Source: Thermodesulfobacteriaceae bacterium (lineage in GTDB: Bacteria; Desulfobacterota; Dissulfuribacteria; Dissulfuribacterales; UBA3076). Taken from it: a DNA stretch of 19,918 bases. Position numbers and translations under genes: made by a program. Below the pieces are notes generated by a model. That model saw only the letters and a program-made list of their open reading frames with translations, did no database searches and had not been told where the DNA came from. The DNA lies in the NCBI GenBank assembly GCA_012961845.1, contig DTYO01000199.1:1-19918 (forward strand), written 5' to 3'. Positions 13,559 to 19,918 of this stretch are shown here, in pieces. Position 1 is the stretch's first letter. The number at the start of each line of letters is the position of its first letter.

Positions 13559-15457
13559 TTGGGTGCTTTTGATGATCAGATACAGGCTCTTACCAGAATA
13601 AGCGAAAAGGTGGATCCTCCTGCAAGGGTGAGGGAAGAAGCATTTATCAAGGATTATGATTCCGTATACGCCTACTCCATCCGTGATCCTGAAGGGTTTT
13701 GGGGCCAGATAGCCCAGGAACTCGAGTGGATCGAACCGTGGACGCGGGTTCGCGAGGTTGATCTGCCCCGCCACCGCTGGTTCGTCGGGGGGAAAACGAA
13801 CATAACGCTGAATGCCCTGGACAGACATGCGGATTCATGGCGCAGAAACAAGGTGGCCATCATATGGCTGTCAGAAGAAGGCGAGGAAAGGGTTGCGACT
13901 TACGGTCAACTCAGAGACAGGGTAAACCAGTTTGCAAACGCTCTCAAGGCCAAGGGCATAGGCAGGGGAGACCGGGTGGTGATCTACATGCCTCTCACCA
14001 TTGAGGGCGCTGTCGCCATGCTTGCATGTGCCAGGATAGGGGCAGTGCACTCCGTGGTATACGCAGGTATGGGATCAGGAGCACTCAGGACCCGCATAGA
14101 AGATTCCCGTGCCAGGGTGGTCGTGTGTGCCGACGTGGGATACCGCCGGGGCAAGGTGGTGAGGCTCAAGGCAACCGTGGATGATGCACTGAAGGACATT
14201 GATTTTGTGGAAACTGTGATCGTGCTCAGGCGTCAGGAACCAGCTATTGAATTCAACGACGGTGAAGAAGACTTCTGGGATATACTCAGCAGCCAGTCCA
14301 ACAGGTGCGATGCCGAGGCAATGGATTCGGAAGATCCGCTGTTCATCCTTTATACCTCTGGCACGACCGGCAAACCCAAAGGGGTTATGCACGTCCATGG
14401 GGGTTACATGGTCGGAACCTATTACCTTACTAGGGCGTTCTTCGACATAAAGGACCGGGATGTCTACTGGTCCACGTCAGATATAGGTTGGATCGTCGGG
14501 CATTCTTACATTGTCTACGGCCCACTGTGTGCCGGGGCAACCGTCCTGATCCGTGAAGGCGCACCTGATTATCCTCACCAGGGCGTGGTCTGGGAAAAGG
14601 TCCAGAAGTACGGTGTGTCGGTGATGTTTACAGCGCCTACTGCACTGAGGATGTTCATGCGCTTCGGCAGGCAACACGTGGAAAAATATGACAGGTCCAC
14701 TCTGCGGATCCTGGCATGTGCAGGAGAGCCTCTCAATCCTGAAGCCTGGCATTTTGCACAGGAGGTGATACTCGGGAACAGAGGCCACTGTATCGACAAC
14801 TTCTGGCAGACCGAAGTGGCTTCTCCCATGCTGGGCACCATGCCTTCGATGTCCACTAAACCCGGCAGGTGCGGCAAGCCCATGCCTGGTGTTGTGGCTG
14901 ATGTGGTGGACAGCGAAGGCAGACCGGTGGAGGCGGGCAAAGGAGGAAACCTTGTGATCAGGCAGCCTCTGCCTTACATGATGCGCACCATATACGGCAA
15001 TCCGGAAAAATATGAAGAAGTGTGGAATGTCATACCTGGATGCTATTTCACGGGTGATGTGGCGGTTTGCGACGAGGATGGTTATTTTTCCGTCCTCGGC
15101 CGGTCCGATGATGTGCTGAACGTGGCCGGCCACAGGATAGGGACCGCCGATGTGGAGAATGCGCTTGTCAGCCATCCTGCGGTGGCGGAAGCGGCTGCAA
15201 TAGGTCTTCCGGACGATATAAAGGGTGAAAGCATAAAGGTCTATGTGGTGCTCATTGCCGGCAAGGAGGCCTCCGATGGACTGAGAAAGACCATAGTCCG
15301 CCACGTACGCCACGAACTTGGCCCCATAGCCACACCGAGCCAGGTGGATTTTGTCGACAGGCTTCCCAAGACTAGGAGCGGCAAGATAATGAGGCGTCTC
15401 CTCAAGGCCCAGGAACTGGGTATGGAGCTGGGAGATACCTCTACCCTAGAAGACTGA
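13559..15457 (+). CDS. Acetyl/propionyl-CoA synthetase (AMP-forming)
   Basis: An adenylate-forming ligase that activates acetate or a short acid to its CoA thioester. GGGGAGG (13544-13550) lies 8 bases before TTG 13559, which I choose as start (632 residues); an earlier TTG at 13514 lacks such a site. Core motifs: ILYTSGTTGKPKG at about 262-274 (ATP phosphate loop), SDIGWIVGHSYIVYGPL at about 308-324, DNFWQTE with W416, the hinge/adenylate motif YFTGDVAVCDEDGYFSVLGR, and C-terminal KTRSGKIMRR with K609, the lysine acetylated in Salmonella Acs. The pocket tryptophan of Acs is kept, but the V310-T311 pair of Acs is I312-V313 here, closer to the GWVVGHSY of propionyl-CoA synthetases. Acetate or propionate are both possible. 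Stands alone, behind a structured leader. Confidence 0.88.
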   Translation: MGAFDDQIQALTRISEKVDPPARVREEAFIKDYDSVYAYSIRDPEGFWGQIAQELEWIEPWTRVREVDLPRHRWFVGGKTNITLNALDRHADSWRRNKVAIIWLSEEGEERVATYGQLRDRVNQFANALKAKGIGRGDRVVIYMPLTIEGAVAMLACARIGAVHSVVYAGMGSGALRTRIEDSRARVVVCADVGYRRGKVVRLKATVDDALKDIDFVETVIVLRRQEPAIEFNDGEEDFWDILSSQSNRCDAEAMDSEDPLFILYTSGTTGKPKGVMHVHGGYMVGTYYLTRAFFDIKDRDVYWSTSDIGWIVGHSYIVYGPLCAGATVLIREGAPDYPHQGVVWEKVQKYGVSVMFTAPTALRMFMRFGRQHVEKYDRSTLRILACAGEPLNPEAWHFAQEVILGNRGHCIDNFWQTEVASPMLGTMPSMSTKPGRCGKPMPGVVADVVDSEGRPVEAGKGGNLVIRQPLPYMMRTIYGNPEKYEEVWNVIPGCYFTGDVAVCDEDGYFSVLGRSDDVLNVAGHRIGTADVENALVSHPAVAEAAAIGLPDDIKGESIKVYVVLIAGKEASDGLRKTIVRHVRHELGPIATPSQVDFVDRLPKTRSGKIMRRLLKAQELGMELGDTSTLED

Positions 15458-15838
15458 TTCACCGGATATGCTGCATTGTCAGGGACTGAAATCGGCAGGA
15501 TGCATTCGGTCCGTGCCGTCTCACATCTCAGGCAGATCTGTGGACCGAATAATCCCGAATAATAGGTTTCTTCGCCGGGCTGCCATCTCAAGTATTCGGA
15601 ATTTCCGGCCGATGAGCAGATAAATAAAGGAAATGTGCCGGCAGATCTCGAGTTGTCGCCTCTGATCCATAAAGCTGATATGGGTATGCGAGAGTAATAT
15701 ATGGGCCCGAAAGTTGTTCTTCTACTCCGCAACTGTGTTGTACGCTAAAAAATAGTCCGAGAAATATTGCTGTGTCTGCGTTAATTTTGTTGTGCACTCT
15801 GTTCCGGAGCATAATTCCTGAATTCTGGAGGTACCATT
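15458..15838. other. Intergenic gap without a recognised gene
   Basis: Between the CoA ligase stop and the CsgG-like promoter. The open frames here on the minus strand have no family resemblance and run into antisense of real genes. The only notable structure is the 9-bp inverted repeat at 15504-15550. No T-tract terminator is evident for the CoA ligase. Confidence 0.5.
15504..15550. repeat. Long inverted repeat (9-bp perfect arms)
   Basis: ATTCGGTCC at 15504-15512 is perfectly complementary to GGACCGAAT at 15542-15550. Inside the 29-base loop TGCC (15514-15517) pairs with GGCA (15531-15534), extending the hairpin. Neither strand has a T-tract after it, so it is not a normal intrinsic terminator; it may be an mRNA 3'-end structure for the CoA ligase transcript. 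Confidence 0.5.
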
Positions 15839-15868
15839 TTGATAATTCAGGATGTGATACAGTATACG
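15839..15868 (+). promoter_or_regulatory. Probable promoter of the CsgG-like gene
   Basis: TTGATA (15839-15844) and TATACG (15863-15868) are separated by 18 bases, each four or five of six to the sigma-70 consensus. The leader to ATG 15907 would be about 30 bases and includes a strong AAGGAGG at about 15896-15902. Confidence 0.5.
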
Positions 15869-15906
15869 TAACAATAACATCCATATTTATAAAAAAGGAG
15901 GATTTG

Positions 15907-16632
15907 ATGAGAAAAACCCGGGTTATTTTTCTTGCAGTATTATTGATTGGTCTGTCAACCAGCTTTGCTGGTGTTGTCATGGCCGGATCCAAACCCAGCA
16001 TAGGTGTGGCGGAGTTCAGGAACACTGCACATGCATCGTGGTGGAGGACCGGAATGGGGTGGGATCTGGCCGGAATGGTCAGCAACGAACTCTCATCTCT
16101 CGGGCACTTCAGGGTGGTGGAGCGCAGCAAGCTGAAGCATGTGCTGAGAGAGCAGGACCTTGGAGCAAGCGGAAGAGTCAGGAAGAGTACGGCTGCAAAG
16201 ATGGGCAGGCTTACCGGAGCCCAATACCTGGTCATGGGAACTGTAACTTCATATGAGGAACGTACCAGCGGTGTCGGTGGCGGCTTTTCGTTTGGCCCTA
16301 TCCGCCTGGGCGGCAAAAAGGACAAGGCCTACATCTCAGTGGACCTGAGAGTAGTGGATACCACTACCGGTGAGATTGTCCATTCCAGGTCCATAGAGGC
16401 CAATTCCAGTGGAGGAGGAGTGGATGTCGGCCTCCATTTCGGCGGGTTTAGGAGCCAAATGGGCGGATTTGCCAAGACTCCCGCTGGCAAGGCCATAAGG
16501 GCCTGTGTCATGGAGATAGTGGATTATCTCGACTGCGTAATGATAAAAAAGGATTCCTGCGTGGACGAGTTTGATCTCAAGGAGCAGAAACGGAAGGCAA
16601 AGACCAAGAGCGCCATCAGCCTCGATGAGTAA
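15907..16632 (+). CDS. CsgG/HfaB-family exported protein
   Basis: 241 residues. The start is fixed by a strong AAGGAGG before ATG 15907. A Sec signal peptide (about 1-26, cleavage after VVMA) leads to a mature start GSKPSIGVAEFRN. The CsgG-type core follows: DLAGMVSNELSSLGHFRVVE, SKLKHVLREQDLGASG, KMGRLTGAQYLVMGTVTSYE, then VDLRVVDTTTGEIVHSRSIE. True CsgG is an outer-membrane lipoprotein pore for curli; this protein has no lipobox cysteine at the signal cleavage site, and no curli genes lie nearby, so it is probably a periplasmic or surface relative. The last 30 residues are charged (KEQKRKAKTKSAISLDE). A glycine-rich insert (SGVGGGFSFGPIRLGG) sits where CsgG has its pore-lining hairpins. Single-gene unit. 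Confidence 0.8.
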   Translation: MRKTRVIFLAVLLIGLSTSFAGVVMAGSKPSIGVAEFRNTAHASWWRTGMGWDLAGMVSNELSSLGHFRVVERSKLKHVLREQDLGASGRVRKSTAAKMGRLTGAQYLVMGTVTSYEERTSGVGGGFSFGPIRLGGKKDKAYISVDLRVVDTTTGEIVHSRSIEANSSGGGVDVGLHFGGFRSQMGGFAKTPAGKAIRACVMEIVDYLDCVMIKKDSCVDEFDLKEQKRKAKTKSAISLDE

Positions 16633-16713
16633 TTGAACCGGAGACAGAGTGGCAAGCTCTTAACCGGGTGAAACCTGCATGTGTCTGGAAAGGGCTGTGT
16701 GGGTGTGCAAACT

Positions 16714-16736
16714 AGCCAGCCTAAAACCTGCTGGCT
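16714..16736. terminator. Hairpin between convergent CsgG-like and kinase genes
   Basis: AGCCAGC (16714-16720), 9-base loop, GCTGGCT (16730-16736): a perfect 7-bp stem ending 6 bases before the kinase stop. There is no T-tract on either side, so termination is uncertain; its placement between two converging genes is the main argument. Confidence 0.35.
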
Positions 16737-16742
16737 GCATGT

Positions 16743-18239
16743 TCAGGGTGATCTTTCAAGTTCTATCGTGACCCTGAAGCCTGCGGGCCTGAGGTTTTCG
16801 GCGCTTACCGTGCCTCTGCAGCTCTCTATGCATGTCTTGACTATTGCAAGGCCAAGCCCTGCTCCTCCGGTGTCACGGCCTCTGTCTTTTTCTATCCTGA
16901 AGAACGGATCAAAAATCCTGGGGAGGAGTTCATCCGGTACGCCAGGACCTGAATCGTCGAAGTTGATCCGTATGCATCCATCGGATTGTTCAGCTGAGAT
17001 CTGAATCGGGTCGGATTCGCCTGCATACCTGACAGCGTTCCTGACCAGGTTTGCAACGGCCCTGGAGAGGAGTTCGGGCTGGGCGTTCACGCACATGTCA
17101 TCGTCTATCCCCGCCATAGTCACATTTGTCGTGCCTTTCTCCCGTTCCAGTATCGGCTGTATGGTCTTTTTCAGATTGACTGAAGAGAGTTTGATGTCTT
17201 CCGGGCTGAGTTCAGCCCTGGAAAAAGACAGCAGTTCGTTTACCAGCTTTGATATGCTGTCCACTTCGTCAGACACTTCGCGGAAAATATCCCGCTGCGA
17301 GGCCTCGATCCTGTTTTCCATTATTCCGAGGCCCATCCTGAGCCTGGCGAGAGGCGAACAGAGTTCGTGGGCTACATCGCTGAGAAACCGGCGTCTGCCC
17401 TCCACGAAATCCGCCAGTCTTGACGCCATGGTTTCAATGGATCTTCCCAGCCTGCCTATTTCGTCGGACCTGCCGGTGTCAAGCTGTACATCGAAATTGC
17501 CCCTGGATACCTCTTCGGTAACCCGGTTCATTGCGGAAAGCGGTCTTGTCAGATGGCGTACCATTGGAAACCACCACAGCAGCGATACAGTGATTACCAC
17601 CAGTGCGGTTACGATCCACGGCAGGGGATCCGGAAACAGCCCGGCGCCGAACAGCGAATCTGTGGCTGCAAGCAGAATGACCGGCAGGACTGTTCCGGTT
17701 TCTTCACTGAAAACAGGCAGCATGAAGGCCATCCAGTACCTGTCTGGAGTCTCGGTCTTGTAATACATGAGCGGCGGGCGTCCAGGCCTGCCGGCTGGCC
17801 CGGACAGATCGAACCTGCCAAGGTTGTTGTGTATTCTACGGTCTGGAGGCAGCTTTCTGCAGCTTCCCCATGATGGATCTGCACATCGGCACTTTGCCCG
17901 GATCTTGTTAAGCACTTCCTCCGGGACGTTTCCCTGAATACCTGTAATTTTTTCTCCCCTGATGGAATAAAGAAACAGCTCCAGGTCAAAGGCATGCCCA
18001 TATTTTTCCAGTATTTCATTCCACATGCTGCGCTGGGACGAGCTGAGTTCCCGGCGGAGCAGTTTGCGCATGGAATGGGTTTTCTGGAATGACGGACCGG
18101 TCAGGGGGGAGTCAGGAGAAAAATGGAACCTGACCTGGAAAAATATGACGAGCAGGACTGCTATTAGGCCCAGATTCAGAAAAAACCAGATCAGGAGTTT
18201 GGAAAATATGGAAAGTTTGATTTCCAATGTTTTGTCCAC
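16743..18239 (-). CDS. CpxA-like sensor histidine kinase with periplasmic cysteine cluster
   Basis: 498 residues, inner membrane. TM1 is at about 11-35; a periplasmic sensor domain covers about 36-205; TM2 is at about 207-228; a HAMP linker follows at about 228-282; then the H-box FLSDVAHELCSPLARLRMGL with the phospho-accepting H291, N-box LVRNAVRYA (N401), G1 box DDSGPGVP (428-435), F box FDPFFR, and G2 box GGAGLGL (459-464). This is the CpxA arrangement. The periplasmic domain carries C117, C119 and C126 (KCRCADPSWGSC), absent from typical CpxA and suited to metal binding or redox sensing. The start is GTG 18237-18239, immediately after the TGA of the regulator gene, so the two are coupled. 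All kinase boxes are intact. Confidence 0.9.
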   Translation of the reverse strand: MDKTLEIKLSIFSKLLIWFFLNLGLIAVLLVIFFQVRFHFSPDSPLTGPSFQKTHSMRKLLRRELSSSQRSMWNEILEKYGHAFDLELFLYSIRGEKITGIQGNVPEEVLNKIRAKCRCADPSWGSCRKLPPDRRIHNNLGRFDLSGPAGRPGRPPLMYYKTETPDRYWMAFMLPVFSEETGTVLPVILLAATDSLFGAGLFPDPLPWIVTALVVITVSLLWWFPMVRHLTRPLSAMNRVTEEVSRGNFDVQLDTGRSDEIGRLGRSIETMASRLADFVEGRRRFLSDVAHELCSPLARLRMGLGIMENRIEASQRDIFREVSDEVDSISKLVNELLSFSRAELSPEDIKLSSVNLKKTIQPILEREKGTTNVTMAGIDDDMCVNAQPELLSRAVANLVRNAVRYAGESDPIQISAEQSDGCIRINFDDSGPGVPDELLPRIFDPFFRIEKDRGRDTGGAGLGLAIVKTCIESCRGTVSAENLRPAGFRVTIELERSP

Positions 18240-18977
18240 TCAGTCCAGAAACATGTATCCTACGCTTCTCACCGTCTTGATATAGCCCGGAGCCTTGGGA
18301 TCGTCTCCCAGTTTTTTGCGGAGAGAAGAGATGTGGACATCTATGGAACGGTCGAATACCATGTAATCGCGGCCTGACACAGCTTCCATCAGGGTGTCCC
18401 GGGTGAGTACGCGGCCCGGGTTTCCTGCCAGGGTGGAAAGGAGGTCGAACTCGAGGGGCGTGAGCTCAAGTACCCTGTCATCTTGGTAAACTGTCCTGGA
18501 ATTCATGTTTATTCTGAGATCCTTCTGTGCGATGATACCTTCTGCCTGTCCGCCTATGCTGCCTGGCCCGGATTTCGATACGGCCGCCTGGTCAGGCCTT
18601 GCGGCATCACTGTATGACCTGCTGGAGCGCCTCATGACTGCCCGGAGTCTGGCCAGGAGTTCTCTCGAAGAAAAAGTCTTCGGTATGTAGTCGTCTGCCC
18701 CCATCTCAAGGCCGACTATCCTGTCCGTTTCATCTCCTCTGGCGGTGAACATCAATACTGGCACATCAGACTTCTGTCTGAGCCGCCGCAACGCTTCAAA
18801 CCCGTCCATCCCAGGCATCATCACATCAAGAATCACCGCTTCGAATCGGCCTGAAAGGGCCAGTTCCAACCCAACAGAGCTGGAATGTGCCTCTGTAATC
18901 CTGAATCCCATGGGTTTCAGGTATTCTTTTATGAGCCTGCACAGCTTTCTGTCGTCGTCAATTACAAGAATTTCCAT
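18240..18977 (-). CDS. OmpR/CpxR-family response regulator
   Basis: 245 residues: receiver domain 1-118 and winged-helix DNA-binding domain about 150-245, joined by an unusually long, polar linker (about 117-150). Receiver residues: acidic D7-D9, phospho-acceptor D51 in VILDVMMPGMDG, T78, and K100. The next residue is T101 where nearly all receivers have a cis-proline (KPF becomes KTF). The C-terminal domain has LELTPLEFDLLSTLAGNPGR, VFDRSIDVHISSLRKKLGDD and IKTVRSVGYMF, typical of the OmpR group. It is the first gene of the regulator-kinase pair and is divergent from the Spy-like gene; the half-sites at 19015-19041 would let it control both directions. Confidence 0.92.
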   Translation of the reverse strand: MEILVIDDDRKLCRLIKEYLKPMGFRITEAHSSSVGLELALSGRFEAVILDVMMPGMDGFEALRRLRQKSDVPVLMFTARGDETDRIVGLEMGADDYIPKTFSSRELLARLRAVMRRSSRSYSDAARPDQAAVSKSGPGSIGGQAEGIIAQKDLRINMNSRTVYQDDRVLELTPLEFDLLSTLAGNPGRVLTRDTLMEAVSGRDYMVFDRSIDVHISSLRKKLGDDPKAPGYIKTVRSVGYMFLD

Positions 18978-19014
18978 TTCTATTCCATACGGATAACACC
19001 TGCATGAGGCGTGC

Positions 19015-19041
19015 GTAAACCGGCCTTTACAAAATATTTAC
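19015..19041. promoter_or_regulatory. Tandem CpxR-like half-sites at 11-bp spacing
   Basis: GTAAA at 19015-19019, TTTAC at 19026-19030 and TTTAC at 19037-19041 are spaced exactly 11 bp apart. The last two, on the minus strand, form GTAAA-N6-GTAAA, close to the CpxR box (GTAAA repeats separated by about five bases). The first two form a perfect inverted pair. They lie 38 to 64 bases upstream of the regulator start and 111 to 137 bases upstream of the Spy-like start. Confidence 0.6.
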
Positions 19042-19151
19042 ATTTTTTTCCCGCCATCCACATCATATCTTAACATTGGATGGATATCATGATCCTGACA
19101 GACAAGGTATGGAAATATCATTACAGACATCAGTGAAAGGAGAAACGCAAA

Positions 19152-19757
19152 ATGATGGGAAATTTGAAGAAAAAATCTGCAGCTGCAATTATTACTCTTG
19201 CCATGTTCTGCCTGCCTGCCGTTTCAATGGCCTGGCACGGCGGCGGTCCGGGCAACTGCGGAAACAGGCCGTGCGCCCATGGTGCCACAGTTCAGGGGCA
19301 GTCGGACTGCCAGTGTGCCGACTGCGACTGCCAGCAGAGGAAGGGATGCATGGGGCAGGGTCAGGGCGGCTGCCAGTGCGGTGACTTCCAGAACCGTTCA
19401 GAATACCTGAAAAAAACCCTGGAGCTTGATGACAACCAGATGACACTCCTGGGTGATATGCATAATTCCTTCCGGGAGCTCAGAAAGACTGCTATTCAAA
19501 ACAGTCCCGCAGATGCCGAAACGGTAATGCAGGCCAGAAAAACAATGAAACGCACACATTTTATGTTCAGGGCCGAGGTAAATGCCCCTGATCCTGACTT
19601 TGAGACTGTGAGAAACAGGTTGAAGACAGAATACGCAGGAAGTCATCCCGAACTCTACAACAGAGCAGTAGATGCCAGAGCGGCCTTCCTGAGCAGCCTT
19701 TCCGGGGAACAGCTTGACAAGTTTTCCATGATGAGACCGCCGCACCGCCGCCGGTAG
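19152..19757 (+). CDS. Spy/CpxP-like periplasmic protein with cysteine-rich segment
   Basis: 201 residues. AAGGAGA eight bases upstream sets ATG 19152 (a second ATG follows directly). A Sec signal peptide ends at about residue 27 (VSMA), mature start WHGGG. Residues about 35-80 hold nine cysteines (CGNRPC, then CQCADCDC, GC, and CQC) among Gly and Gln, a metal-binding style of sequence. From about 82 there is an all-helical Spy/CpxP-type domain: YLKKTLELDDNQMTLLGDMH, TVMQARKTMKRTHFMFRAEV, and a C-terminal FLSSLSGEQLDKFSMM resembling the LTxxQ repeat. Family members are periplasmic chaperones or metal-linked modulators of Cpx-type kinases. It is divergent from the regulator-kinase pair, so a feedback role is plausible. 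Confidence 0.8.
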   Translation: MMGNLKKKSAAAIITLAMFCLPAVSMAWHGGGPGNCGNRPCAHGATVQGQSDCQCADCDCQQRKGCMGQGQGGCQCGDFQNRSEYLKKTLELDDNQMTLLGDMHNSFRELRKTAIQNSPADAETVMQARKTMKRTHFMFRAEVNAPDPDFETVRNRLKTEYAGSHPELYNRAVDARAAFLSSLSGEQLDKFSMMRPPHRRR

Positions 19758-19834
19758 AGGCTGGGTCCGGCTGTTTATCCCGGATTATACGGGTTCATGG
19801 CACATCACTCTTCATACATCTGAAAAAACCGTCG

Positions 19835-19895
19835 AGGTTCCCGGGCCCCGGTCCGGGGACCTTCCTGTGTCCGGGTATTTTAAATTTTTATTTTT
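19835..19895 (+). terminator. Probable terminator downstream of the Spy-like gene
   Basis: AGGTTCCC (19835-19842) pairs with GGGGACCT (19855-19862; one G-T pair) around a GC-rich loop. A T-rich stretch (about 19877-19895) follows after a gap of some 15 bases, so efficiency is uncertain. Confidence 0.45.
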
Positions 19896-19918
19896 TCCGA
19901 ACGGGCCTGTTTGATCCT

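Noticed and set aside
15588..16325. 245-residue minus-strand open frame
   Set aside because: Mostly antisense to the CsgG-like gene; low-complexity Ser/Pro/Leu composition typical of shadow frames.
1..19918. CRISPR arrays, tRNA/rRNA genes, transposases, phage or toxin-antitoxin genes
   Set aside because: No regularly spaced repeats, no cloverleaf or rRNA sequence, and no protein of these classes was seen.

Overview
The window looks like chromosomal DNA from a Gram-negative, LPS-bearing bacterium, most likely a member of the Desulfobacterota (the former Deltaproteobacteria, sulfate-reducer or syntroph type). The reasons are an LptD outer-membrane assembly protein, an M50 protease-trpS-scpA gene string, a TauE/SafE-type permease remnant, a thymidylate synthase and a purine phosphoribosyltransferase that both resemble archaeal-type enzymes, and moderate GC. 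This placement is inferred from gene content and general familiarity; no search was run. Nothing suggests a phage, plasmid, transposon, CRISPR array, tRNA or rRNA. Most of the content is conserved housekeeping, with several accessory islets between.

Layout. 140-1477 (+) is an RlmD/RumA-type 23S rRNA uracil methyltransferase. 1486-2671 is a decayed zone holding a frameshifted, truncated membrane sensor (-) and a TauE/SafE permease broken by at least three frameshifts (+). 6304 down to 2767 (-) is a tight operon: small unknown protein, HAD hydrolase, thymidylate synthase, purine-type phosphoribosyltransferase, asnS. Divergent from it, 6419-8798 (+) carries a site-2-protease-like M50 protein, trpS and scpA. 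lptD (8868-11102, -) converges on scpA. A 330-bp hairpin-rich gap then leads to a secreted cysteine-containing protein (11433-12116, +) with a good terminator, and a nitroreductase (12233-12895, -).

The 663 bp from 12896 to 13558 hold what I consider the best candidate for something undescribed. It is a run of perfect inverted repeats ending in a textbook intrinsic terminator (13432-13455), about 100 bases upstream of an acetyl/propionyl-CoA synthetase gene. An upstream 7-mer is perfectly complementary to the 5' arm of the terminator, so it could act as an antiterminator. This could be a riboswitch or attenuator leader, or a free-standing small RNA.

After the CoA ligase come a 449-bp gap with a 9-bp inverted repeat, a CsgG/HfaB-like exported protein, and a Cpx-like signalling module. 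In that module a histidine kinase and OmpR-family regulator (18977 down to 16743, -) are divergent from a Spy/CpxP-like periplasmic protein with nine clustered cysteines (19152-19757, +). The kinase also has a three-cysteine cluster in its periplasmic sensor domain. The shared promoter region carries three GTAAA/TTTAC half-sites spaced exactly 11 bp apart. Together these suggest a self-regulated envelope or metal/redox stress circuit.
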